Below are positions 1-12,049 of a stretch of 52,881 nt of DNA, piece by piece (position 1 is the first letter of the stretch; the number at the start of each line of letters is the position of its first letter). The position numbers and the translations under genes are program-made. Origin of the DNA: Aigarchaeota archaeon (lineage in GTDB: Archaea; Thermoproteota; Nitrososphaeria_A; Caldarchaeales; Wolframiiraptoraceae); the NCBI GenBank assembly GCA_025058515.1, contig JANXDW010000001.1:1-52881 (forward strand), given 5' to 3'. The notes beneath the pieces are model-generated. The model did not search any database and had not been told where the DNA came from. It saw nothing but the letters and a program-made list of their open reading frames with translations.

Positions 1-643
<643 letters not shown>

Positions 644-702
644 CCGCCTATCCACTTCCTCTCAGAAGGGGGTGCGAAAGAGACCTCAAACCTATCCTAT
701 CC

Positions 703-1848
703 CTACCTCTCTGAACATATTATTGATGCCCGCAATCTCCCATACATTATCTCTCTAGTAGAGATTATACTATATCCTTCTTCATCTAGTATCTTCTTGA
801 AAAGAGTTGGCTTAGATACTATAACTGTAAGTTTTGATTTAGGTGAAGCTCTCCTAATATTCTCGATCAATCTTTTATAGAAGTTAGCTATATCTCTAAT
901 ACCCATTCTTATACCATATGGAGGGTTAGTAACTATATGGTCTGGCTCCCAATTCAACCACTCTCCAATCTTGAATACATCAGCCACCACAAGCTTTACA
1001 ATATCTATTACACTTGCAGCTTCTACATTCTTCTTAGCACCTTCAATACTCTTAGGGGAAACATCTACCCCAACCACGTCTGGAACCTTCTCAATACCGC
1101 TCCCCTTCTTTATCTTCTCTTCTACATCTCTCAAAACCCATCTATCTACAAACTTTAACTTTCCTATCCTCAAGTCTCCTCTCATAAGCCCTGGAGGGAT
1201 CTTCTTCAACTTTATAGCAGCTTCTATAGGTATGGTAGCTCCACCACACATAGGGTCTAGTAAGCTTTCACGATCACTCCACCCTGATATCTTAATCATC
1301 CCTGAAGCTATTGTAGGTTGAAGACTAGCTCTATGATAGTAAACTCTATAATATCTTCTGTGAAGCGATAGTCCAGTAGTATCAAGTCCGAGAAGCATCT
1401 CAGAATCTCTCAATAAACAATAAAACTCTAGGTCAGGTTCATCAAGGTTGACTCTAAGCTTAACACCACTCTTCTCTCTATAACTATCGATAATTCCTCT
1501 ACCAACTTTAGCTGAAGCTTCTATACTCGTAAAAGATAGATGTTTAGCATGCCTCTCAGCTCTTACAGCAAATGTTTGGTTAGGATCGATCAGCCAAGAA
1601 TAATCTAAGCTCTTTGCAACTCTATAGACATCCTCTAAGCTCTCTACATCCTCTCTAGCAAGAAGTAGGAATACCCTATTGACCATAGTTGAAGAATAGT
1701 TTACAATAACCGCATGTTCTACAGTACCTTTAAAGAAGATTTTTCCAATATCAGGTACAGAGGTTACCCCTGCCTCTTCTTCAACTTCTTTAGCAGCAAG
1801 ATCTTCTAAACCAGTAATAGTAGTAGCAAACCATTGAAAATACTCCAT
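703..1848 (-). CDS. THUMP-domain tRNA (guanine-N2)-methyltransferase, Trm14/TrmG10-like
   Basis: N-terminal THUMP-like region; LLDPMCGGATIPIEAA SAM motif and NPPYGIRMG catalytic motif. Confidence 0.85.
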   Translation of the reverse strand: MEYFQWFATTITGLEDLAAKEVEEEAGVTSVPDIGKIFFKGTVEHAVIVNYSSTMVNRVFLLLAREDVESLEDVYRVAKSLDYSWLIDPNQTFAVRAERHAKHLSFTSIEASAKVGRGIIDSYREKSGVKLRVNLDEPDLEFYCLLRDSEMLLGLDTTGLSLHRRYYRVYYHRASLQPTIASGMIKISGWSDRESLLDPMCGGATIPIEAAIKLKKIPPGLMRGDLRIGKLKFVDRWVLRDVEEKIKKGSGIEKVPDVVGVDVSPKSIEGAKKNVEAASVIDIVKLVVADVFKIGEWLNWEPDHIVTNPPYGIRMGIRDIANFYKRLIENIRRASPKSKLTVIVSKPTLFKKILDEEGYSIISTREIMYGRLRASIICSER

Positions 1849-1924
1849 CCAGCTCTAGATAATCTTAGCTATTAGAGATTAAAGAAAATTTCTTAATAGA
1901 TATAAGATTGCTAACCGTGGCTTA

Positions 1925-2614
1925 TCATTCATACCATGCTTTCCTAATACTTCCAAGCCTAACCTCTGTAAACTCTGAGATCTTCTCAATAAATCTCAAA
2001 GTCTTCTCTAGAGGTGGCTCAGGGAGATTAAACCTATAATTATCATATCCAATATACACAAAGACTGGAGAGATCTCTCTAACTACTTCTATAAATTCAT
2101 CTATATCGAAGTCTAGTATAGGCTCCAGCACCAAAGCCTTGTATCTATGTTTAAGATTCTTCATAGCTTCTATCCTAATAGATTGGACTGGGGCTTTAGA
2201 GATATCGGGATAACATCTATTACTTTCAATCGTAGCTGAAGCTACAGTATTTTCAGGTAGTCTTCCAAGTTCTAAATATCTTGAAGGATTCTTTGTTAAT
2301 AAGAAGAAGTAAACAGTTGGCTGAGCTCTAATACAGTTGAAGACCTTCTCTATCCAAGTCTCTGGAACCCATTCTCCGAAAAGATCTCCCATAATAGATA
2401 CGAAGATGAAAGATTTCTTAGAGAACTTCTTTCGAAGTCTTTCTACTACAAGTGTTGGCTTAAAGCCTCTCGAAGCATATGGCTCCACCCCTATCTTAGA
2501 TAAACGTTCAACATACTTTCTAGCCCAGCAGTATACACACATATGAAGACAGCCTGTTACAGGGTTCCAGCTATTAGTTATCTCTGGAAGCTTTTCTGAA
2601 ATCTGCTTAAGCAA
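1925..2614 (-). CDS. radical SAM / DUF5131-like (phage Gp37/Gp68 family-like) protein
   Basis: SWNPVTGCLHMCVYCWARKY: SWNPxxGC plus CxxxCxxC. Confidence 0.7.
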   Translation of the reverse strand: MLKQISEKLPEITNSWNPVTGCLHMCVYCWARKYVERLSKIGVEPYASRGFKPTLVVERLRKKFSKKSFIFVSIMGDLFGEWVPETWIEKVFNCIRAQPTVYFFLLTKNPSRYLELGRLPENTVASATIESNRCYPDISKAPVQSIRIEAMKNLKHRYKALVLEPILDFDIDEFIEVVREISPVFVYIGYDNYRFNLPEPPLEKTLRFIEKISEFTEVRLGSIRKAWYE

Positions 2615-2650
2615 TAATCCGCCTCCAGCTATTTTCTCAAAGATAGTTTT

Positions 2651-2989
2651 TCATCTCTTCAATCTTCTCAAGATTGTTACATCTAGTGATCCGTAAGTTC
2701 TATAGATCTGGACAGCTAGGAGAATAGCTACAGCGATTATGGCGGCTCCAACCCCTAGAGAGAGGATTACAAAACTATGAGCATATGGGTCTATCCCTGA
2801 AGGAGTTACTGCAAAAGCTATAAAGTTTAGGTGCGCAGCGTTAACCATCAACTCTATCGCTATTATCTGTTTAATGATGCTCTTCTTGGTAGCTAGACAG
2901 TAGATCCCGATGGTGAATATCAAGCCTGCGAATATCGGGTAATAGTAGAGTGATAAAGTCAAGTCGTCACTCACCTCTAAGTAATACAC
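2651..2989 (-). CDS. nuoK: NADH-quinone oxidoreductase subunit K-like
   Basis: Three-TM protein with IELMVNAAHLNFIAF and AAIIAVAILLAVQIYR, typical of NuoK. Confidence 0.85.
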   Translation of the reverse strand: MYYLEVSDDLTLSLYYYPIFAGLIFTIGIYCLATKKSIIKQIIAIELMVNAAHLNFIAFAVTPSGIDPYAHSFVILSLGVGAAIIAVAILLAVQIYRTYGSLDVTILRRLKR

Positions 2990-3227
2990 TTACAGAGATA
3001 GCTAAAGCTATTGCAACAAGTATCAATGCTAGAAGAGCTATGTATAGGTTCTCCCAAAGATATTGTCCAATAGCTCTACCTATTATGTTAAAGTCTAATG
3101 GTTTCAACTCTTCTATACTCCTCGTCCAACCAACGTGTATCGGAGGGTTACTTCCTAAACTGAAGAATAATAGTATGGCGAATACTATCGCGGTTAGTGA
3201 GCCGAAGACTTGGTATCCTCTCATCAC
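2967..3227 (-). CDS. NuoJ C-terminal part-like subunit
   Basis: 86 aa, LDFNIIGRAIGQYLWENLYIALLALILVAIALAISV matches the NuoJ C-terminal region; overlaps the upstream ORF by 4 bp. Confidence 0.7.
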   Translation of the reverse strand: MMRGYQVFGSLTAIVFAILLFFSLGSNPPIHVGWTRSIEELKPLDFNIIGRAIGQYLWENLYIALLALILVAIALAISVSVLLRGE

Positions 3228-3496
3228 TCTTCCCTCCTATTAGTCATCATTATTACAACCATGAGGAGAGCTATCGCTCCACCTGCATAAACTAATAAGA
3301 GCATTAAACCTACGTGGAGAGCATAAAGCAAGATGAATAATATGCTTAGAGAGATGACGAATCCAAGTAATGCGAAGACTGATCTAATTAAGTTTTCCGA
3401 CTCAACCGCTATTATAGAGAAGAATATCAAAGAGATAAGTAAAGCTATCTCTAAACCTTCTATGCTCATCATAGGCTTAGAACCTATTTCCACCAT
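3224..3496 (-). CDS. NuoJ N-terminal part-like subunit
   Basis: 90 aa, ESENLIRSVFALLGFVISLSILFILLYALHVGLMLLLVYAGGAIALLMVVIMM, the classic NuoJ N-terminal half; real start may be an internal Met. Confidence 0.8.
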   Translation of the reverse strand: MVEIGSKPMMSIEGLEIALLISLIFFSIIAVESENLIRSVFALLGFVISLSILFILLYALHVGLMLLLVYAGGAIALLMVVIMMTNRREE

Positions 3497-3754
3497 TTAA
3501 CCTTTGTCTCTAAACTCCTAACCTCTTTCTCAACATACTCTCTACTCAACCTATCTAAGTAGAATCCTTCTCCACTGAACATCAACCCTAACAATAAACT
3601 CAACCAACATAAAATATCAAAAAACAAAAACAGATATTGGTGAGAGTAAAAATGCAGGTAATCATGGATATTAGGCAAGTATACTTATTATCCGATGGAG
3701 GGCTTGAAGACCATAAAAATATTGTCTCGTCATGAAGTAATCATAACTATACTT

Positions 3755-4924
3755 CTAGCTTGAGTATATCTCTACAACATCTCTATCTTGTAGAATATGG
3801 TCTGGACCAACTTGTTGACCTTGTAGCTTAACAGACTTCCCCCAAACTCTTGCATACTTCATCTTTCTAGCCAAGTCTTTATGGATCCTCTCTGCTAAAT
3901 CTCTAACTGTTGCATCCTTATTCAATACTATTGGTTTATGAGAGACTACACCATCTTTCTGAGTATATACTCTTATCAATTGAAGACTTTTGAAGACTTC
4001 TCTCTTCAGAATATCTAAGCCTTCACCTCTCTCAGTAGATATCGAGATAAATGGTACACCGAGGCTGCCGGCCACCTCTCTTACCCTATTAACTTCACTA
4101 GGAGAAGCTGCATCTATTTTATTTAAAACGATTAAAGCTTTCTTATACACAGTCTCTCTTATAATAGATTCTTCTAATTCTTCTATAGATGATTCTCCAT
4201 AGATCTTTACAACTACATTTCTTATACCTACATTCTTTAATACTTCTTCTATCTCTTTGTAGGTTCCAGTGAAGCTCCCGAAATTAACTATCCTAACCCC
4301 TCCACTATCTTTCTTCTCTAAGATTATCTCCCCTCTTCTAGGTTTTATCGAGATGCCTGCTTCATCAAGTAGCTGAACTATCTTCTCTAACTGCTGTACA
4401 GGATTATTAAGCCCATCTAACAGTATAATTACTCCATCTGCATTTTTGACCAGTCCAAGAGACCTATTTGTAAATTGAGTCTCTTCAAGGTTCTCCGTTA
4501 GTATTGCTGGAAGCTCTACAAGCTGTATCTCAACATCTTCATAAAGCATCATCCCTGGGAAAGGTCTATCGGTAGAGAATTGGTAAGGAGCTACTAAGGG
4601 TTTAGCATTTGTAACCATTCTCAAAAGACTTGATTTACCTGAATTTGCTGCACCGATTACTACTACTTGTGCTTCTCCTTCTTTAGATATAGTGAAGAAA
4701 TCTTTTCTAACACTCTTTGAAGTACTCCTTCTCTCAGCTTCTCTTTTTAATTCAGCGATCCTCCTCTTGATATGTGCTCTCAGCTTCTCAGTACCTTTAT
4801 GATCAGGTATCAAACTCAAAGCTTCTTCTAATGCTTTTATCTTATCTTGTAAAGTTCTAGCCACTTGATATTTCGCTAGAGCTTTCTGAGCTTCAGCAGG
4901 CAGGTTCGTGGGCATCCTACCCAC
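3755..4924 (-). CDS. DRG/Obg-family GTPase with C-terminal TGS domain
   Basis: GAANSGKSSLL Walker A, NKID G4 motif, C-terminal HKPIVLNKDATVRDLAERIHKDLARKMKYARVWG TGS domain. Confidence 0.9.
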   Translation of the reverse strand: MGRMPTNLPAEAQKALAKYQVARTLQDKIKALEEALSLIPDHKGTEKLRAHIKRRIAELKREAERRSTSKSVRKDFFTISKEGEAQVVVIGAANSGKSSLLRMVTNAKPLVAPYQFSTDRPFPGMMLYEDVEIQLVELPAILTENLEETQFTNRSLGLVKNADGVIILLDGLNNPVQQLEKIVQLLDEAGISIKPRRGEIILEKKDSGGVRIVNFGSFTGTYKEIEEVLKNVGIRNVVVKIYGESSIEELEESIIRETVYKKALIVLNKIDAASPSEVNRVREVAGSLGVPFISISTERGEGLDILKREVFKSLQLIRVYTQKDGVVSHKPIVLNKDATVRDLAERIHKDLARKMKYARVWGKSVKLQGQQVGPDHILQDRDVVEIYSS

Positions 4925-4993
4925 CTAATCTATCTAGAGATAGATGAAGTAAGCTTAAAAGTTAAACATACATGAAATAGGATAGATAATGGG

Positions 4994-6874
4994 ATGACGT
5001 ATAAGAAGCTTATTCAAGAAGCTTCTAAAATGCTTATGAGCATAGGTGTAGCTGAAGCTCGGTTAATCCCTTCAAAAAACCCTGCATACGGTGAGATAAC
5101 TTCACTAGCTGCTTTCGAGATCTCTAAAGAGAAGAAAGTTAACCCACAAGAGGTAGCTTTAGAGATAGTTGAGAGATTGAAGAACTTTAAAGGAATCTTG
5201 GTAGACTCTGTTGAAGCAGTATCCGGCTACATCAATTTCAAAGTCAACTGGATAGAATACTCTAATCTTATACTTGAGACTGTTCTTAAAGAGAAGTCAG
5301 AATATGGTAAGAGTAAGATCGGGGTTGGTAAGAAGATAATCGTTGAGCATACTAGCGTCAACCCTAATAAAGCTCTACACGTTGGACATGCTAGAAATGT
5401 CTGTATAGGAGATACTCTAGCTAGGCTATTCCACTTCTTAGGATACGATGTAATCGTATTGAACTATATAGACGATAGTGGTACACAGATGGCTGACCTA
5501 CTCTTAGGATTCACGGAGCTAGGATACCCGATGACTTTAAGAGAAGGTGAGAGAGCTGACGTCTACTATGGAGATGTAGTCTATGTAGAGGTCTCGAGAA
5601 AGATAGATGAAGATATTGAGTTAGCTGAGAAGAGGAAGAAGATTGCTAGACTCATAGAAGAGAGAGATGAAGAATACTATAAATTGAATAGAGAGATAGT
5701 TGAAAGGGTTTTAAGAGATCAGCTTAAGACATGTTGGAGGATAGGAGCACGCTATAATATACTGAATATGGAGAGCGATATACTTTCCTATGACTTGTGG
5801 GGCGAGGTCTTTAAGAAGCTGTTAGAGAAGAAGGCTGTCTACAAAGCTGAGTCAGGATCAAAAGCTGGATGCTGGCTACTAAACCTATCTCTCCACCCAG
5901 TACTATCGAAAGAAGGAGATGAAGTACTAGTTAAAAGTGATGGGTCAACGACCTATACTGCGAGAGATATAGCTTATGGTGCTTGGAAGCTTGGTGGAAC
6001 TTCTAAAGACTTTAGATACAAGATATGGATTAGAGACCCGTGGGATGGAGAAGTCTTGATCACAGATATTGAGGGAGATGTTATAAAGCCTATCGGCGAT
6101 GTGGAGAAGGTTATAAACGTTATCGATATTAGGCAGAAGAGACCTCAAGAGATCGTACGGTATGCATTAGAGGTTCTCGGTCTACCTTCTGAGAAATATA
6201 TCCACTTCGGTTATGAAGTAGTGGCCATGAGCATCAAGGATGCTGTGAAGATGGGTTACGCACCTGAGCCTGGACAAGAATTTGTTCACATGAGTGGAAG
6301 AAGAGGATTATACGTTAAAGTAGATACTCTTCTAGATATGTTAAAAGAGAGAGTAGCTCGAGAGATTAGAGAGAAGCACCATGGATGGAGTAGTGAGAGA
6401 GTAGAGGATGTTGCTGAGAAGATTGCCGTAGGTGCTTTAAGATACTCGTTATTGAAACCAGATGTAGATAAGATGATAATCCTCGATACTGATGAGATAT
6501 TGAGATTAGAAGGAGATACAGGTCCATATCTACAGTATTCATATGTAAGAGCGTGTAAGATACTTGAGAAGTCAGATGTAGAGCCTTTAACAAGACCTCC
6601 AGTAGAGTTAGCTGAAGAAGAGAAACAGCTTCTAAGAAGAATCTCCTACTTCTCTGAGATAGTTGAAGAAGTAGGTAGGAGTCTACTTTTGAAGACTCTT
6701 GTAAACTATGCTTACTATCTTGCTTCCGATTTCAACAAGTTTTATGAGAAGATAACTGTCTTACACGTGGAAGAAGAGTTGAAGAGGTTTAGACTGGCTG
6801 AGGTAAGAGCATTCAAGATAACTTTTGAGAATATTCTGAATATTCTAGGGATACCGTTAGTGGAGGAGATGTAG
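4994..6874 (+). CDS. argS: arginyl-tRNA synthetase
   Basis: EHTSVNPNKALHVGHARNVCIGD (HIGH motif) and C-terminal anticodon-binding region; 626 aa. Confidence 0.95.
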   Translation: MTYKKLIQEASKMLMSIGVAEARLIPSKNPAYGEITSLAAFEISKEKKVNPQEVALEIVERLKNFKGILVDSVEAVSGYINFKVNWIEYSNLILETVLKEKSEYGKSKIGVGKKIIVEHTSVNPNKALHVGHARNVCIGDTLARLFHFLGYDVIVLNYIDDSGTQMADLLLGFTELGYPMTLREGERADVYYGDVVYVEVSRKIDEDIELAEKRKKIARLIEERDEEYYKLNREIVERVLRDQLKTCWRIGARYNILNMESDILSYDLWGEVFKKLLEKKAVYKAESGSKAGCWLLNLSLHPVLSKEGDEVLVKSDGSTTYTARDIAYGAWKLGGTSKDFRYKIWIRDPWDGEVLITDIEGDVIKPIGDVEKVINVIDIRQKRPQEIVRYALEVLGLPSEKYIHFGYEVVAMSIKDAVKMGYAPEPGQEFVHMSGRRGLYVKVDTLLDMLKERVAREIREKHHGWSSERVEDVAEKIAVGALRYSLLKPDVDKMIILDTDEILRLEGDTGPYLQYSYVRACKILEKSDVEPLTRPPVELAEEEKQLLRRISYFSEIVEEVGRSLLLKTLVNYAYYLASDFNKFYEKITVLHVEEELKRFRLAEVRAFKITFENILNILGIPLVEEM

Positions 6875-6888
6875 AGAGGCTGGTTAGC

Positions 6889-9090
<2,202 letters not shown>

Positions 9091-9271
9091 TTAAACATCT
9101 ACTTTAACTTATTCTATTTGATATTGGAAACAGGATATAATTGGATTATCTTGGATTTGAGAGTATTTTTAGAGATTAGAAGATTTAAAAAATAGTGTAT
9201 AAAGTATTGGGTATCTCGTGTAAGATCTGAAAAAATAGATGGGTGTTTTCTATCTTTTAGGGTACCGTTGA

Positions 9272-9853
9272 CTACTCCACCTTGATTTTTACGCCTCTCT
9301 CTTCTTTTGCTTCTCCTTTCTTCTTTAATGATACTTCAAGAACACCGTTCTTGTAAGATGCTTTCGCACTACTAGGCTCAACCTTCACGGGCAAGTCTAC
9401 TTCTTTGTAGTATTTTCTCTGAGGCGTCTTGACAGAGATTACGAGAACATCTTCTGTAGCATTCAAGTTTATATCTTCTTTCTCTACACCTGGAACTTCT
9501 GCAACTACTTTTACCTGGTCATCTTCTTCAAATACATCTACAAGTGGTTCTCTGGTCTCCGTTAATTCAACTACTTCAGGTTTACCTCTAGGTCTAATAT
9601 TTCCAAATTCTCTTATCTCTGGTTTTCCATCTGGTCCTATCTTGATAGAGTACCCGTATATTATTGGTCCGTATTCTCTAACAGTACTTCCATCTCTAAG
9701 CTTCTTCTCTCTAATCAAGTCTCTTGGAAATCCCTTCTCAAATTCTTCAAAAGATCTCGAGAACATTTCGTCAAGCTCTCTCATCATCTCTTCCATTTCT
9801 TCAAAGAATCTACCGAATGGGGATCTTCTTCTCCACCACCTCTCCCAAGACAT
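9272..9853 (-). CDS. Hsp20/alpha-crystallin family small heat shock protein
   Basis: EPLVDVFEEDDQVKVVAEVPGVEKEDINL...YKNGVLEVSLKKK alpha-crystallin signature. Confidence 0.93.
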   Translation of the reverse strand: MSWERWWRRRSPFGRFFEEMEEMMRELDEMFSRSFEEFEKGFPRDLIREKKLRDGSTVREYGPIIYGYSIKIGPDGKPEIREFGNIRPRGKPEVVELTETREPLVDVFEEDDQVKVVAEVPGVEKEDINLNATEDVLVISVKTPQRKYYKEVDLPVKVEPSSAKASYKNGVLEVSLKKKGEAKEERGVKIKVE

Positions 9854-10004
9854 ATCTATACACCTAGAGATGGATGTGAACCCAACCTTATAACTCTTAG
9901 CTTTATACCTTAGAGGTAGTATTCTCCTGATTTGAATGTGATATATGCTTATACATCTAATATCTAGGTTGAAGATAGGCTCAGCCTTAAGAAGAGGTTA
10001 AAGT

Positions 10005-10580
10005 TCATAAATTTGATATTTGATCTTTGATATGTCTAAGTATCCTCTCATGTCTTCTCTCATCTTCAATAATATATTCTAAAACTTCTTTTATAAAACC
10101 TAGGTCTACAGTCTTATACTCAGCGAGGTCTAGAGACAACTTTAATTGAATATATGTAAAATATTCTTCTCCAAAGTATTTCTCTAAGTTAACTAGTTCA
10201 TCAAATATCAAAGTAAGATTTTTGGATGTGACCTTACCTCTCTCGCTCGATATCTTTTCTGCATCTTCTATAATTTGTAGAGCTATTGAGCCTATAATCT
10301 TTCCACATTCTTTTAAATCTATATCAGTGGCTCCAAGTTCTTTAGAGATCTGAATTAGAATATTTGAATGTTTCTTAGAATCGTCAGCGATATAGTTTAG
10401 TAAGATCTTGATAAGACCATCATCCAATCTAGAAGCTAGCGATCTATAAGCATTATGAACATAATCTTCAAGTAAACCACAACAGTAAAGAAATCTCTTC
10501 AACTCTTCAAATCCCCTCAATCTATCTAGACTCATGAGCAGAAGATATAATACATGGTCCTTAAAATATTTTAAAACCAA
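10005..10580 (-). CDS. ferritin-like (four-helix diiron-type) protein, uncharacterised
   Basis: All-helical 191 aa with DDSKKH and EDERRHERIL near-repeats resembling ferritin-like ExxH motifs. Confidence 0.5.
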   Translation of the reverse strand: MVLKYFKDHVLYLLLMSLDRLRGFEELKRFLYCCGLLEDYVHNAYRSLASRLDDGLIKILLNYIADDSKKHSNILIQISKELGATDIDLKECGKIIGSIALQIIEDAEKISSERGKVTSKNLTLIFDELVNLEKYFGEEYFTYIQLKLSLDLAEYKTVDLGFIKEVLEYIIEDERRHERILRHIKDQISNL

Positions 10581-10627
10581 TAATTAACAAAAACCAATAC
10601 AATAAATAAGTAGAAGATATTCAATCA

Positions 10628-10716
10628 CGGGCCCGGGGGGACTCGAACCCCCGACCCCCGGCTTTCTCCAAATTATTTAGAAGGCCGATGCTCTATCCAT
10701 GCTGAGCTACGGGCCC
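10628..10716 (-). tRNA. tRNA-Arg(TCT) with a ~14-nt intron at 37/38
   Basis: Minus strand folds as GGGCCCG-TA-GCTC...GAGC-A-TCGGC-CTTCTA[AATAATTTGGAGAA]A-GCCGG-GGGTC-GGGGG-TTCGAGT-CCCCC-CGGGCCC-G. Intron 10664-10677. Confidence 0.93.
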
Positions 10717-10808
10717 ATCCATGTTTCTAAACACCGTGAGTAGAGATTGTTAAACCTTTCACAGTTTGAAGAATGTGGTAAGCGGTATTTAGAGTTTAAT
10801 CCTCAGCT
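10715..10808. repeat. 94-bp repeat copy A (partner at 15093-15186)
   Basis: ccatccatgtttctaaacac..cctcagct, 5 mismatches to copy B by eye over 94 bp, same orientation. Confidence 0.93.
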
Positions 10809-10909
10809 TCTCGAGAGGCGTCAGCATTATGCTTTAGTCAAGGTCTTGGAGTTTCTGAAGAAGGAACTTTACGTTTCGAGTGTTCTGAGTTTCTGCTGTT
10901 ACTTTTGAT
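10783..10909 (+). pseudogene. decayed ORF remnant, origin unknown (possibly a mobile-element gene)
   Basis: From about 10763 reads FEECGKRYLEFNPQLLERRQHYALVKVLEFLKKELYVSSVLSFCCYF*, with an in-frame stop just upstream and no start codon; first part shared with the repeat. Confidence 0.4.
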
Positions 10910-11029
10910 AACCGATTTTTAATAGGCGAAGAATATAAGCATTTACAATAGCAGAATTCAGACCTGATAGCTATATGAAAAGTTATTGAAGAAGATTATA
11001 AAAACGATAAGTGAATTTTTAGACTCACT

Positions 11030-11407
11030 TTGAACAGAAAGCTTTTAAATAATGATCTACAAATTTTTTATATGCCCATACAGGGAATAGAATGGATTAT
11101 TATACCTTTCATTGCAGTGTTGATACTCATAATCGTAGCTATCAGATATCCAACTTTGAGGGTTGGATTCGGAGCAGCATTAGCAGTTCTCGGAACATTA
11201 TTATTTCCCATACCCTTGATAGGACCATTTCTAGGCGGAGCCTCATTAGTAATTGGTATATTTTTATTGGCTTGGGGGGTTGCAACGCTTTCAAGTAAGA
11301 GAGAACGCTCTCATATCTTAAGAATCTGTCCAGGATGTGGTAGAGATATAAGTTCATTCCCAGATGACATAAAGAGATGTCCATATTGTGGTAGAGAATT
11401 AACTTAA
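11030..11407 (+). CDS. small membrane protein with C-terminal zinc ribbon
   Basis: TM segments, then CPGCGRDISSFPDDIKRCPYCGREL. Confidence 0.65.
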   Translation: MNRKLLNNDLQIFYMPIQGIEWIIIPFIAVLILIIVAIRYPTLRVGFGAALAVLGTLLFPIPLIGPFLGGASLVIGIFLLAWGVATLSSKRERSHILRICPGCGRDISSFPDDIKRCPYCGRELT

Positions 11408-11601
11408 TCCTAATTACTTAACAAAACAATCTTATGTTATCATCATAACTATTTTCTGGGAAGAATTTTAATGTAAAAGTTTAAATCAAATCGGTATGTA
11501 GTTGAAGTTGTACGTCTTCGGAAGAGATTATAAGTTTAGAAGAGGCTGAAGGAATAGCAATACGTTTAGTAACTACGAGGATAAAGAACTTTATTGGAAA
11601 T

Positions 11602-11799
11602 TTGCCTGTTAAAAACATAGTAGTAGAGAGTACTAATCTTAAGCAAATAGGTAGCTTATTAGTTTATGAAATAAATGGTAAAGCTGAGATAGTAGTTAAA
11701 CCTAAAGGAATATTTTCACTTGAAGAGACAGAGTTTAAAATGTTCGTAGTTAAAGTTCATGCTACTAGTGGGAAACCTCTTGGAATAACATTCACATAA
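11602..11799 (+). CDS. short hypothetical protein, possibly 5'-truncated
   Basis: Start here is TTG; the frame stays open upstream with coding-like sequence (EEIISLEEAEGIAIRLVTTRIKNFIGN) but no ATG/GTG/TTG before a stop. Confidence 0.4.
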   Translation: MPVKNIVVESTNLKQIGSLLVYEINGKAEIVVKPKGIFSLEETEFKMFVVKVHATSGKPLGITFT

Positions 11800-12049
11800 A
11801 ATAAGGATATAAACCCCTTACAATATATTTTATGATTACCGGACCATTATTAAGATCCTTCGTCTAGTGTCGACATCTAATAGTAATCTTATTAGTTTTT
11901 CTTCTTTCGGAACATAGGATACTTTCTTCAAAAATTTGGAACCGAAATCAGATGGAAACTTTAATTCGTAGAATAATATTGATGAACATAATCTAAACGT
12001 TCACTATTATAATTGGGATGCGCTGTTCTCTAACTTATTGATGAGCGTG

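Noticed and set aside
937-1321. 73- and 116-aa plus-strand ORFs
   Set aside because: Antisense to the THUMP methyltransferase; no recognisable motif.
3484-3678. 64-aa ORF upstream of nuoJ as a possible NuoI C-terminal remnant
   Set aside because: TTG start, no ferredoxin motif and no upstream continuation in frame; the resemblance of the tail is too weak to claim.
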